From Variovorax paradoxus (lineage in GTDB: Bacteria; Pseudomonadota; Gammaproteobacteria; Burkholderiales; Burkholderiaceae_C), in NCBI RefSeq assembly GCF_009498455.1, contig NZ_CP045644.1, positions 3,909,001 to 3,973,000 on the forward strand: a DNA stretch of 64,000 nucleotides. The letters are read 5' to 3'. Both the position numbers and the translations under genes were made by a program. Of the stretch, positions 44,030 through 51,651 are shown in pieces (position 1 is the stretch's first letter; every line of letters begins with the position of its first letter). Below the pieces are notes generated by a model that saw nothing but the letters and a program-made list of their open reading frames with translations, was not told the origin of the DNA and made no database searches.

Positions 44030-44371
44030 CTACTTATCCTGGGCGGTAGGGTCGTAGCCGGCACCGATCTTGGCCTTGTCAGCAGCGGAGTAGGTAGCGC
44101 CACGTGCCTCTCTCGCCTCCATCGACGCTTTGGCGGCCTCGGGGCTATTCACATGCTCCGTTGCCATGCCTCCTCCTGAAACGGTCCAGCCATAGGGATT
44201 GCCGGGGCTTCCCTGCGAGATTGATCCCGAAGATTTAGCGCTTGTAGACGACCCCCCGCCGCTTTGTGCGGCCTTATTTTGCGCGTTCCTCTTCGCGACA
44301 CTGCCGTCGGCGTGTGTGCTGAACGGCGTCAGTAGGGCCGCAATGCTGATGAAGCAAGTCGCCAGTTTCAT
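44030..44371 (-). CDS. Secreted Ser/Gly-rich protein on the opposite strand
   Basis: 113 aa. Signal peptide MKLATCFISIAALLTPFSTH, then a low-complexity Ser/Gly/Asn mature part (SGGGSSTSAKSSGSISQGSP) and an Ala-rich end. ATG 44371 has GAGGAG close by. It pairs with the minus-strand membrane protein at 44506-45042 as a two-gene insertion. A surface or periplasmic role is likely; no family recognised. Confidence 0.6.
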   Translation of the reverse strand: MKLATCFISIAALLTPFSTHADGSVAKRNAQNKAAQSGGGSSTSAKSSGSISQGSPGNPYGWTVSGGGMATEHVNSPEAAKASMEAREARGATYSAADKAKIGAGYDPTAQDK

Positions 44372-44505
44372 GTCTCTCTCTCCTCGCTCCAAATCGGAGC
44401 GATCCATCATGTTCGATGGCTGGGTCGAGAGTAACTACCCCAATCAGGGGTTGACATTTTTCGGTCCTAGTGCTCGGAGCCGCGCGGCCAAACTCCGCGT
44501 GGTCA

Positions 44506-45042
44506 TCACAAATCTGAAGGATCGGGGTCAGAGAGTCCCGGGTAGTTGAGCTTTTCCAATCGTTTGATGGTCTCTGCCAGAGCTTCTTGCGCTGCATTTT
44601 CCTTCCACCGCAAATGCTCAAAGCGCATCTGGACGGCGGCGGACCCCTCTGGAAGGACCGACGCGAACTCTTGCCTCTCACGGGTTGCGTGAGTCGCCAG
44701 GGTTTCGAGCGATTTGACCTTGGCAGTTAGTAAATCAAATGCCCGCTGATGGCGGAGTGCTTCAGCTTGTGCCTCGTATTGTCTGTAGGCGTAGTAGACA
44801 GTCGCGACGGCGCCAATGAACGTCAAAAATGCCAGCACTGGGTTCATCAAACCCCCGACGAAATCCCCGAGCTGCCCCAACGTTGCCGCTGTAGGTTCAG
44901 GGGCGGCCGCTGGGTCGTAGACCTTGGCCATGAAGCTCGAAATCAAGATGATGTAAGCCATGATGAGAGCAACGATAGTCACGCCGATCCCCACGCCCAA
45001 CGGTGTCCATTCATCCGACTTTGCTTTTGTTTCTTTTGCCAT
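44506..45042 (-). CDS. Two-helix membrane protein with coiled coil (minus strand)
   Basis: 178 aa from ATG 45042 (GAGGAG nine bases upstream). TM1 is at about residues 16-38 (VGIGVTIVALIMAYIILISS) and TM2 at about 60-85 (PVLAFLTFIGAVATVYYAY), followed by a cytoplasmic coiled coil. The layout recalls the toxin or exclusion proteins common in prophage cargo, but no family is recognised. It faces away from the plus-strand promoter at 45108. Confidence 0.65.
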   Translation of the reverse strand: MAKETKAKSDEWTPLGVGIGVTIVALIMAYIILISSFMAKVYDPAAAPEPTAATLGQLGDFVGGLMNPVLAFLTFIGAVATVYYAYRQYEAQAEALRHQRAFDLLTAKVKSLETLATHATRERQEFASVLPEGSAAVQMRFEHLRWKENAAQEALAETIKRLEKLNYPGLSDPDPSDL

Positions 45043-45107
45043 TCGTTTCTCCTCACCGCATGGCGCGGCGGCAGCGACTATATGACGAGAGGATGGTCGC
45101 CGATCCC

Positions 45108-45137
45108 TACAATGCTTTAGACAGTCAGTAATTACTG
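45108..45137 (+). promoter_or_regulatory. Phage promoter with downstream operator
   Basis: TACAAT (45108-45113), then CAGTAATTACTG, a perfect 12-bp palindrome (45126-45137), just after the predicted +1. It overlaps the parS-like site by two bases. Confidence 0.65.
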
Positions 45138-45151
45138 TTCCACGTGGAACA
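45136..45151. promoter_or_regulatory. parS-like ParB binding site
   Basis: TGTTCCACGTGGAACA is a perfect 16-bp palindrome that equals the chromosomal ParB consensus (TGTTNCACGTGNAACA) at every defined position. It sits inside the phage region, not near parAB. It could recruit the host ParB, or a ParB encoded elsewhere in the element; alternatively it folds as a hairpin in the mRNA leader. Confidence 0.65.
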
Positions 45152-45227
45152 GGAGCTGGACTGCCAGGCAAAAAAAGTCCTGCGGTTCAGCGCTTGTATA
45201 AGCACTTTTCACCACAGCAAGGAAACC

Positions 45228-45770
45228 ATGAGCAATTTTGAACGAGTGTCCGACATGAACGTCGCTTTCGGGAACCCCAAGGGTGACCCGGCGCGCATTG
45301 ACTTCGACCGCGTGCGCAAGCAGTGCCTGAACATCCCCGACGAGGTAGGCGAGCTGTTCATCGCGTTGGGCGCCAACCCCGAAGAAGTGAAGGCAGCAGT
45401 CGCCGCATTGAAGACTGCGGGCGCGTCTGTGGTCTCGAAGGTCGCCCCGGATGAAGTTCGCGACGCGCTCTGCGACATCCACGTCTTCGGCTACGGCGCC
45501 CACCACATGATGGGCGTGAACGCCGACATGGATATGGCAGCGGTAGTCAGCGGCGTGATGACGCGCTTCATCAAGAACGCCGACGACTTGGCCGCCACGG
45601 TGAAGCTGCATGCCGACAAGGGCGTCACCGAGGTGTACTTCGAGGGCGACTATCCGACCATGGTGATGAAGAGCGCAGTCGACCAGCCGGACGCCCCGAA
45701 GGGCAAGTTCCTGAAGTCCGCCAGCTACCAGAACACCGTGTTCCGGGCGCTTCCCGAACAGGCGGCCTGA
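45228..45770 (+). CDS. MazG-like nucleotide pyrophosphohydrolase
   Basis: 180 aa. Central all-alpha NTP-PPase signature: IPDEVGELFIALGANPEEVK (E-x-x-E) and APDEVRDALCDIHVFGYGA (E-x-x-D) as in MazG/HisE enzymes. It would hydrolyse nucleoside triphosphates, perhaps (p)ppGpp-related or modified dNTPs, and fits beside the kinase and RNR. ATG 45228 with AAGGA is preferred over the in-frame extension. First gene after the promoter/parS region. Confidence 0.75.
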   Translation: MSNFERVSDMNVAFGNPKGDPARIDFDRVRKQCLNIPDEVGELFIALGANPEEVKAAVAALKTAGASVVSKVAPDEVRDALCDIHVFGYGAHHMMGVNADMDMAAVVSGVMTRFIKNADDLAATVKLHADKGVTEVYFEGDYPTMVMKSAVDQPDAPKGKFLKSASYQNTVFRALPEQAA

Positions 45771-45772
45771 CC

Positions 45773-46420
45773 ATGAACCTGGCCCTTGTGGGCGCACATC
45801 GCACGGGCAAGTCCACGCTCGCCCGTGCGTTCGCGCAGAAACACGACATTCCGTTCGTGCAGACCGGCGCGACCGAGGTGTTCAAGGCGCTCGGGCTCGA
45901 CCCGAAGGCCGAGTACCCCATCGCCGAGCGCATCGCGATCCAGGCGGCGATCCTGAGCGCCTTCGAGGCTCAGTGGCTCGACGCCATGGCCCGCAGCACC
46001 TTCTTCATCAGCGACCGCTCGCCGATCGATCTCGCCAGCTACCTGCTGGCGGACGTGACGCGCCAGACGCTGACCGGACAGCCGGAGGTTGCCAAGGCTG
46101 TGAACTACTACGTGAAGCGCTGCATCGAGTCGGCCAACCGCTTCTTCGCGACGATCGTCCTGGTTCAGCCTGGCATCGCGCTGGTGGAAGAGGAGGGCAA
46201 GGCTCCGGCGTGCCCCGCGTACATGGAACACCTGAACGCGCTGCAGCTGGGCCTGCTGACCGACTCCCGGCTCGAGTCGCGCAACTACAGCATCCGTCGC
46301 GGCTACCTTGACCTGGACGTGCGCATCCAGTGCCTGGAAAACTGTCTGCGCGCCGCTCAGGACAAACACTACCAAGTGATCGGCAAGCGAATCGAAGAAG
46401 GGTCCATTGCCTTGCACTGA
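45773..46420 (+). CDS. P-loop nucleotide kinase-like protein
   Basis: 215 aa. Walker A GAHRTGKSTLA and a DRSPIDLASYL motif place it in the AAA_28/deoxynucleoside kinase group used by phages to phosphorylate (d)NMPs. An acidic ERIAIQAAILSAFEAQWLD helix and a basic lid region (LTDSRLESRNYSIRRG) follow. Two bases after the MazG-like gene. The substrate is uncertain. Confidence 0.7.
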   Translation: MNLALVGAHRTGKSTLARAFAQKHDIPFVQTGATEVFKALGLDPKAEYPIAERIAIQAAILSAFEAQWLDAMARSTFFISDRSPIDLASYLLADVTRQTLTGQPEVAKAVNYYVKRCIESANRFFATIVLVQPGIALVEEEGKAPACPAYMEHLNALQLGLLTDSRLESRNYSIRRGYLDLDVRIQCLENCLRAAQDKHYQVIGKRIEEGSIALH

Positions 46421-46427
46421 TAGTGTG

Positions 46428-46486
46428 TCACTGCTGACTATAATGAAAGGGCGCTGCACAGATGATTTCCGTGCAACGCCCTTTTT
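46428..46486 (+). promoter_or_regulatory. Phage promoter directly followed by a terminator hairpin
   Basis: TCACTGCTGA (46428-46437), then TATAAT (46439-46444). GGGCG..TGCAC (46449-46459) pairs with GTGCA..CGCCC (46471-46481) and is followed by T5. The predicted +1 lies at the hairpin base, so the hairpin ends the previous operon or attenuates the new one. Confidence 0.65.
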
Positions 46487-46492
46487 AATCGA

Positions 46493-46508
46493 GTAAGTCA
46501 CTACTTAC
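46493..46508. promoter_or_regulatory. Operator-like inverted repeat
   Basis: GTAAGT-CACT-ACTTAC, 12 bp before the ATG of the next gene. Same family of short palindromes as the other phage operators. Confidence 0.45.
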
Positions 46509-46520
46509 AGTTATTCAAAT

Positions 46521-46937
46521 ATGACCACAGCGACACCGATCCCTGACATCCGCGAAGAGCTTGAGCGCAAGACGCTCGATGAGCTGGTGCGGATCTCGAG
46601 CTTCGCGCAAGAGCAGCGCATCGAGGAGGGGGAGTTCTCGCTGATCGCCAAGTCGATCTGGGCCATCACCAGCGGGCTCATCGCGACGGACAGCGCCGAG
46701 CTGGTCGCCCGCGCCGCTGACCAGTTCACCGGCCCGACCCGCAAGGCGCATTTCCTGAAGGCCGGGGACGTCTGCACGTTCGCCTGGAACCCCGAGAAGG
46801 ACGACTACGTGCTGGTCAAGCGTCCGCTGGGCAAGGCACCCGTCCCCACCCTCGTGAAGGCCGAGCGCGACGCGCGCACCGCCATCTTTCAGCCGGCCTT
46901 CGATGCGCTGGCGAAGGCCGGCTGGACCCGTCTCTGA
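46521..46937 (+). CDS. Hypothetical protein, 138 aa
   Basis: Predominantly helical start (IREELERKTLDELVRISSFA), a beta middle (HFLKAGDVCTFAWNPEKDDY) and an acidic end. No family recognised. Start ATG 46521 follows the operator. Confidence 0.6.
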   Translation: MTTATPIPDIREELERKTLDELVRISSFAQEQRIEEGEFSLIAKSIWAITSGLIATDSAELVARAADQFTGPTRKAHFLKAGDVCTFAWNPEKDDYVLVKRPLGKAPVPTLVKAERDARTAIFQPAFDALAKAGWTRL

Positions 46938-46966
46938 TTTCGCAACCACCAAGGAAACCACAACCA

Positions 46967-47449
46967 ATGTCCATCTTTGAATCCGTTCGCGACCTCGTTG
47001 TCGTGAACTCCGATCACCACGCGCTCAAGCTGAGCATCGCGCTGCGCGACGGACCCGTAGGCGACGTGAACAAGGCCTACGCAGGCAACGCCGAAGCCGG
47101 CCACTTCTACCTGTACCGCAACGAGTCGGTGCCGGGCATGGTGATGGAGACGGTGTTCTCGCCGAAGCACAAGGACGGCATCACCAGCGTCTACCAGGAG
47201 CACCGCATCTTCGAGTCGGGCAGCGAGCTGCTGCGCAAGCGCGCCGCACTGGTTGCCGCCCTGGCCGCCGAGTACGGGCTCCCGCACGAATCGATCGGCA
47301 TCGACGACGCAGCCCGGGGCCGCCAGATGGCACTCACCGAGCTGTCCACCGGCCAGCTGATCGACCTGCTGCAGGACCGCGCACGCGGGGGCATCGTGAC
47401 CATGAAAACCGACAACTACGCCACCGGCGTGGACAAGGCGCTGGCATGA
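46967..47449 (+). CDS. Hypothetical protein, 160 aa
   Basis: MSIFESVRDLVVVNSDHHAL then YLYRNESVPGMVMETVFSPK; mixed alpha/beta. No family recognised. Stop overlaps the next ATG. Confidence 0.6.
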   Translation: MSIFESVRDLVVVNSDHHALKLSIALRDGPVGDVNKAYAGNAEAGHFYLYRNESVPGMVMETVFSPKHKDGITSVYQEHRIFESGSELLRKRAALVAALAAEYGLPHESIGIDDAARGRQMALTELSTGQLIDLLQDRARGGIVTMKTDNYATGVDKALA

Positions 47450-47628
47450 AGTTCCTCGCTCTGTTCCTGCTCGTCGCGATCGTCGTCACCGGGCTGGGCA
47501 ACCGCTCGGTCCGCAACGAGGTGTTCGGAATCGTCCGGTTCTATTGGCCCGCCATCGTGATCGGTGTCATCTGCGTCTTCGTCGCTTTCGTCCTCGCTTA
47601 CAGCGGCGAAGCCATCCGCCTTTTCTAA
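47446..47628 (+). CDS. Two-helix membrane protein, 60 aa
   Basis: TM1 LALFLLVAIVVTGLG and TM2 PAIVIGVICVFVAFVLAYSG with a short loop. Small membrane proteins of this shape serve as holin-like or envelope-modifying phage proteins. First of three envelope genes (47446-48996). Confidence 0.6.
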   Translation: MKFLALFLLVAIVVTGLGNRSVRNEVFGIVRFYWPAIVIGVICVFVAFVLAYSGEAIRLF

Positions 47629-47652
47629 ACCGTTTCACATCAAGGAGAACCC

Positions 47653-48486
47653 ATGAAACGAATCTTCGCCTCCCTCGCCACCATGGCACTGGTCCTCATC
47701 GCCGGCTGCTCGCAGATCGACAGCGGCAACGTGGGCGTGTCCACCACCCGCGGCAAGATCGACCTGGCTGAACGCTCGCAAGGCAACTACTTCACGCCGA
47801 TCGAGACGCTCAGCGAGTTCACGACCAAGGAAGTCTCGTTCCAGGTCAACGACCAGAAGCCCAAGTCCAGCGACAACCTGACCATGGCCGACATGGACGT
47901 GGACATCTACTTCAAGGCCAACCCGGCCATGGTGGCCGACACGGTCCTGAAGTACCAAGGCGACGTGGTCAAGCACAAGGACATCGTCGCGGGCAGCAAG
48001 TCGGACAACCTTGTCGCGGGCTACTCGCGTCTGAGCCGAGAAGCGCGCGAAGCGATCTACAGCGCGGTGGCCTCGTTCCCTGCGACCACCATGCACACCA
48101 AGCGTGCCGAGCTGGCCACCGAGATTCAGAAGCGCCTTCAATCCGAGCTGGACAAGACCGACAAGGACGTGTGGCAGGTGACGGGCGTCAACGTGCGCAA
48201 CCTCGTGACCGACCCGGCCATCGAGACATCCATTCGCCAGACGGCTGAGCGTGACCAGCAGATTGCCCGTGCGAACAAGGACAAGGAGCTCGCTCAAGTC
48301 GTGGCCGCCAAGAACCTGATCGAAGCGCAGGGCCAGGCTGCAGTGAACGAGACCATCAGCCGCTCGCTGAGCCCGCAGCTGATCCGCCTGAAGGAGATCG
48401 AAGCACAGCAGGCGTTCGCTGGTGCCGGCACGCACACCGTCGTCATGGGCAATACGGCCGGCTCGCTGGTCAGCATCGGGAAGTAA
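47653..48486 (+). CDS. SPFH/prohibitin-like lipoprotein
   Basis: 277 aa. Lipoprotein signal: MKRIFASLATMALVLIAGC, lipobox LIAGC, with Ser after the Cys. SPFH-like body: GNVGVSTTRGKIDLAERSQG (the G-x-V-x-x-T start), the DVDIYFKANPAMVADTV block, a long coiled coil (AERDQQIARANKDKELAQVV) and a helical end. A lipid-anchored SPFH protein in a phage is unusual; SPFH proteins usually form cages around membrane protein complexes. Next to a small membrane protein and a second lipoprotein, it may assemble an envelope complex. Confidence 0.8.
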   Translation: MKRIFASLATMALVLIAGCSQIDSGNVGVSTTRGKIDLAERSQGNYFTPIETLSEFTTKEVSFQVNDQKPKSSDNLTMADMDVDIYFKANPAMVADTVLKYQGDVVKHKDIVAGSKSDNLVAGYSRLSREAREAIYSAVASFPATTMHTKRAELATEIQKRLQSELDKTDKDVWQVTGVNVRNLVTDPAIETSIRQTAERDQQIARANKDKELAQVVAAKNLIEAQGQAAVNETISRSLSPQLIRLKEIEAQQAFAGAGTHTVVMGNTAGSLVSIGK

Positions 48487-48489
48487 GGC

Positions 48490-48996
48490 ATGAAGAAGAC
48501 CACCCTCGCGCTGGTCTTCGCCGCCCTGGCTCTGGCCGGGTGCGGCAAGGACGACACGATCCAGCCGATGAACATGGGGCAGGGCAGTGAAGCACCGCAT
48601 GCACCTGTCGCACCCGTCCAAGCCGCTGCACCGCAGGGCGACAACGGCTGGCTCTGGGGTGTGGGCGGCTACCTGCTCGGCCGAATGACCGCGCCCAAGG
48701 CCACGCCGCAGCACGTCCCAGCACCTGCACCGGGGTTCGCCCCGCAAGCTGCAGCACCGCAGCAGCCGAAGCGCTCGTGGTTCGCGCCAACCCCGCGCCC
48801 GAACGTGCCCAACGTGGTCCCGAAGGCTCCCATGGTGAGCACGACGCCGAAGTCGTCACCGATCCCCGTGCCCTCTGCAGCACCGAAGCCGAGCTATTCG
48901 GGCCCGAGCTCCTACAAGGCGCCCAGCTACAGCTTCAAGCCATCTGCGCCGCGCTCCTCGCCCTCGCGCAGTTCCTCCAGCTCGTCGCGTCGCTGA
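48490..48996 (+). CDS. Lipoprotein with Pro/Ser-rich stalk
   Basis: 168 aa. Lipoprotein signal MKKTTLALVFAALALAGC (lipobox LALAGC). A short membrane-near Gly segment (LWGVGGYLLGRMTAPK) precedes a long Pro/Ser/Lys-rich region ending in poly-Ser. It looks like a flexible surface or periplasmic stalk. Four bases after the SPFH gene, so the two are made together. Confidence 0.7.
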   Translation: MKKTTLALVFAALALAGCGKDDTIQPMNMGQGSEAPHAPVAPVQAAAPQGDNGWLWGVGGYLLGRMTAPKATPQHVPAPAPGFAPQAAAPQQPKRSWFAPTPRPNVPNVVPKAPMVSTTPKSSPIPVPSAAPKPSYSGPSSYKAPSYSFKPSAPRSSPSRSSSSSSRR

Positions 48997-49062
48997 CGGG
49001 CCGAACCGGGGCCAACGCCCCGATTCGATCATTGATTTATCGCAACTTTTAGGGGTTCTCGC

Positions 49063-49113
49063 ATGCTTCTCAACACCAAGGGCCGCACCGCGTTCGAGGC
49101 GCTGACCGCATGA
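49063..49113 (+). CDS. Very short ORF upstream of the DnaQ-like gene
   Basis: 16 codons (MLLNTKGRTAFEALTA) whose TGA overlaps the next ATG (GCATGA), so it may only couple translation. GGGG lies eight bases before the ATG. Confidence 0.3.
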   Translation: MLLNTKGRTAFEALTA

Positions 49114-49703
49114 GCCGCAGTCTCGCCGCCTTTTACGACAGCGAGTCGACCGGCCTCAAGCAGGAAGACGGCCACCGTCTCATCGAAGTCGCTGCCCACA
49201 TCTACGACCTGGACAGCAAAGCCCGCGTTGGCCGCTTCGTGCAACGCATCAACCCGCAGCGCGGCATCGACCCCGACGCGCAAGCGATTCACGACATCGC
49301 CTTCGACGAGCTCATCAACGAGCCGACGTGGGAGGAGGTCGGCCCGAAGCTGTCGAAGATCCTGAGCGCCTGCACCTACGTGGTCGCGCACAACGGCGAA
49401 GGCTTCGACCTCCCGTTCACCTTCCGGGAGTTCATCCGCATCGGGGCGCCTGTGCCCAAGGTCCGAAGCATCGACTCGATGCTGCAAGCGCGCTGGGCGA
49501 CGGGCGATGGCTCGCTGCCCAACCTGAAAGCCCTGTGCTTCGCCTGCGGCGTCGACTACGACCCAACCCAGGCTCACGCAGCCGACTACGACGTGGACGT
49601 CATGGCGAAGTGCTTCTTCAGCCAGGTCGACCGCGGCTTCTTCACCCTGCCCACCGAGTACTACGAGTTGCCACCCCTGACGGTGAAGAAAGGAAAGAAA
49701 TGA
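49110..49703 (+). CDS. DnaQ-like 3'-5' exonuclease (DEDDh)
   Basis: 197 aa. Exo I FYDSESTGL (D, E), Exo II AHNGEGFDLPFTF (His-Asn and Asp) and Exo III HAADYDVDVM (His and Asp) are all present, so it should be active. It resembles the proofreading epsilon subunit and is the natural partner for the phage DnaE, whose own PHP domain is degenerate. The frame continues the upstream coupling. Confidence 0.88.
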   Translation: MSRSLAAFYDSESTGLKQEDGHRLIEVAAHIYDLDSKARVGRFVQRINPQRGIDPDAQAIHDIAFDELINEPTWEEVGPKLSKILSACTYVVAHNGEGFDLPFTFREFIRIGAPVPKVRSIDSMLQARWATGDGSLPNLKALCFACGVDYDPTQAHAADYDVDVMAKCFFSQVDRGFFTLPTEYYELPPLTVKKGKK

Positions 49704-49999
49704 ACCAGATCCTGCAGGACAAGTTCCTCCAGCTGCCCGAGATCCAGCAAGCCGCCGTGCAGGCGGCGACGATGGTCGAGGTCAAGATTCTCGAGCTGCG
49801 TCGCGGTCCGATGCCTGAACACCAGATCGAGCGCGCGTTGGCCGATCACCGCAAGAAAGCCCACGCGATCCTGTCCCCTGAGGCTCGGCTGGTCGTGGAG
49901 GGCGCGTTGCGCGACTACGGCATCCTGAAGCTGGGCCACGTGCCGGCGCCCGCCGGCATGACGGACTGGTCGAAGAACGGCGGGGGTGCTCCAGCATGA
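49700..49999 (+). CDS. Hypothetical protein, 99 aa
   Basis: Helical (LPEIQQAAVQAATMVEVKIL); ATG overlaps the DnaQ stop. No family recognised. Confidence 0.55.
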   Translation: MNQILQDKFLQLPEIQQAAVQAATMVEVKILELRRGPMPEHQIERALADHRKKAHAILSPEARLVVEGALRDYGILKLGHVPAPAGMTDWSKNGGGAPA

Positions 50000-50247
50000 A
50001 GCGCACCCTTTTCTGGCTCAAGGCCGTGCTGATCGCTGGCTCGTGGCTGTCGATGCTGAGCGCAATATTCCTGGCGCTCACCCAGTCTCACCTGGCCGTG
50101 CGCCAAGAGCCGCTCGGCATGTGGATCGTCTTCGGCATCTGGATGGGCCACGTGCTGGCCATCAAGCCGTTGTGGCGCTCGCTGTATGCGGAGCACCGCG
50201 CGCTCCGCGAAGCGAAGCAGGTCCATGTGATCGGACAGCTCGCATGA
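49996..50247 (+). CDS. Two-helix membrane protein, 83 aa
   Basis: TM1 VLIAGSWLSMLSAIFLAL, TM2 GMWIVFGIWMGHVLAI, basic C-terminal tail. No family recognised. ATG overlaps the previous stop. Confidence 0.6.
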   Translation: MKRTLFWLKAVLIAGSWLSMLSAIFLALTQSHLAVRQEPLGMWIVFGIWMGHVLAIKPLWRSLYAEHRALREAKQVHVIGQLA

Positions 50248-50669
50248 AGGGCACGATCATTCCCCAGATCGAAGCGTCCCGCTTCCGCGTGAACATGGAC
50301 ATGGCACCTCGGACGTGGGACTGTCGGCCGTATCAGCTGATCCTGCATCGCAACCCCAGCCTGCTGAACAGCGTGTGGCTCGGCACGGTGACCAATTTCC
50401 TGAACACGCCCTCGCGACTCTTTCACGAGGTCGTGCTCGCGTTCCTTATGGGCGGCAACCTGGGCTTTGCCCTGCTGTCGCTGTTCGTGCTGGTGCCCGT
50501 GAGCGCGATCGCCTTCTTCTTGGCGGGTCTGTGCGGGCGGGTGCACTGTCTGCCCCTCCCGTCTGAGGTGATCGCGGTTGCGCGACACAGCACCAAAGAG
50601 GAGCTCTTCGCCGACGGCGTCGCGGGCGACCTGGCGCTGGTGAAGTCTGACTGGACGCCCGCGCCATGA
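50244..50669 (+). CDS. Membrane protein, 141 aa
   Basis: A single central hydrophobic hairpin (GFALLSLFVLVPVSAIAFFL) with a soluble N-terminal (WDCRPYQLILHRNPSLLNSV) and a soluble C-terminal part. Possibly part of the same membrane set as 47446 and 49996. No family recognised. Confidence 0.6.
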   Translation: MKGTIIPQIEASRFRVNMDMAPRTWDCRPYQLILHRNPSLLNSVWLGTVTNFLNTPSRLFHEVVLAFLMGGNLGFALLSLFVLVPVSAIAFFLAGLCGRVHCLPLPSEVIAVARHSTKEELFADGVAGDLALVKSDWTPAP

Positions 50670-50962
50670 GCCTCGATATACGGCCCGGTGTCAGTACACA
50701 GCTTGGACGCCCGCTGAAGGTCACCATGGTGGGCCGCCGGTGCGGCAAGTCCATCGCAGCCCTGATTGGCCAGCCGCTGCTGGCATTCCATCAGTGGAAG
50801 GCGGCCTTTCGCCAGCTCGATGCACCGCGCGTGCGCCCCACAGCCGAGTACCACTCGCTGTACGGCCAGTACTGCAACCGACACCGCCTCGCGAACCCTC
50901 CGGGAGCGGTCCACAGCTTGCCCTCGACAGTAGACCCATCGAAACACGAGGGCACCGAATGA
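50666..50962 (+). CDS. Hypothetical protein, 98 aa
   Basis: VTMVGRRCGKSIAALIGQ looks like a degenerate phosphate-binding loop but lacks the Walker Gly pattern. No family recognised. Coupled to both neighbours by ATGA overlaps. Confidence 0.5.
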   Translation: MSLDIRPGVSTQLGRPLKVTMVGRRCGKSIAALIGQPLLAFHQWKAAFRQLDAPRVRPTAEYHSLYGQYCNRHRLANPPGAVHSLPSTVDPSKHEGTE

Positions 50963-51234
50963 ACAACGCAATGACCACCATCCGCTTCAACTTCAACGAC
51001 CGCGTGCGCATTCGCCTGACGCCCCACGGCCGCGCCTTCCACGCCATGCAGCACGTGATGTTCAACATGCAGCACGGCACGGACCTCAAGTACATCCCGC
51101 CTGTCGAAGACGCCGAGGGCTGGTCCGAGTGGCACATGCACGAAATCGCCAACCAGTTCGGCGAGCAGCTCTTCAACGGCAACAGCGAGCTGCCGTTCGA
51201 GACGACTGCCGAACTCATCATCGACAAGGAGTAG
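50959..51234 (+). CDS. Hypothetical protein, 91 aa
   Basis: Starts MNNAMTTIRFNFNDRVRIRL and is rich in His, Met and Trp (WSEWHMHEIANQFGEQLF). No family recognised. ATG overlaps the previous stop. Confidence 0.55.
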   Translation: MNNAMTTIRFNFNDRVRIRLTPHGRAFHAMQHVMFNMQHGTDLKYIPPVEDAEGWSEWHMHEIANQFGEQLFNGNSELPFETTAELIIDKE

Positions 51235-51237
51235 TCC

Positions 51238-51651
51238 ATGCTGACAGAGAAGATCAAGGTCACGCCCCAGCAACGCGCCAATGCCCTCGAGGCGCTCAAC
51301 GTGATGTGGCCCAGCGTTCCGCCAGAGAACGTGTTCCCGGCCCTGCGGGATTGGCGCGGGGCGGGCGAGGAGTTCGCAGTCCCGCCCAGTTGCGGAACGC
51401 TCGCCTGCTTCGGCGGGTGGGCTGAATGGTGGCCCGAATTCCGCCGCCAGGCAGGCCTCGCTCCGGACACCGGCACGATGACTTGGGGCGACGTGGTGGA
51501 GCTTTTTGGGCCACCCAGACACTCGCAGATGGACATCTTGCCTGCTATGCGCGGCGGTCACCCTGCCGACGAAGGCTTCACCGGGACCGACCACGAGCTT
51601 GTGTCGAATCGCTTGCGCTGGATCATCCAGAACAGCGAGGTGGCTGGATGA
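51238..51651 (+). CDS. Hypothetical protein, 137 aa
   Basis: Contains SCGTLACFGGWAEWWPEFRR, a Cys/Trp-rich block seen in small phage proteins of unknown role. A HTH-like helix pair is possible near the N-terminus (PQQRANALEALNVMW). No family recognised. Confidence 0.6.
   Translation: MLTEKIKVTPQQRANALEALNVMWPSVPPENVFPALRDWRGAGEEFAVPPSCGTLACFGGWAEWWPEFRRQAGLAPDTGTMTWGDVVELFGPPRHSQMDILPAMRGGHPADEGFTGTDHELVSNRLRWIIQNSEVAG

Noticed and set aside
50666..50962. Walker A in VGRRCGKS
   Set aside because: No Walker B and too short for a P-loop NTPase; the match is probably chance.
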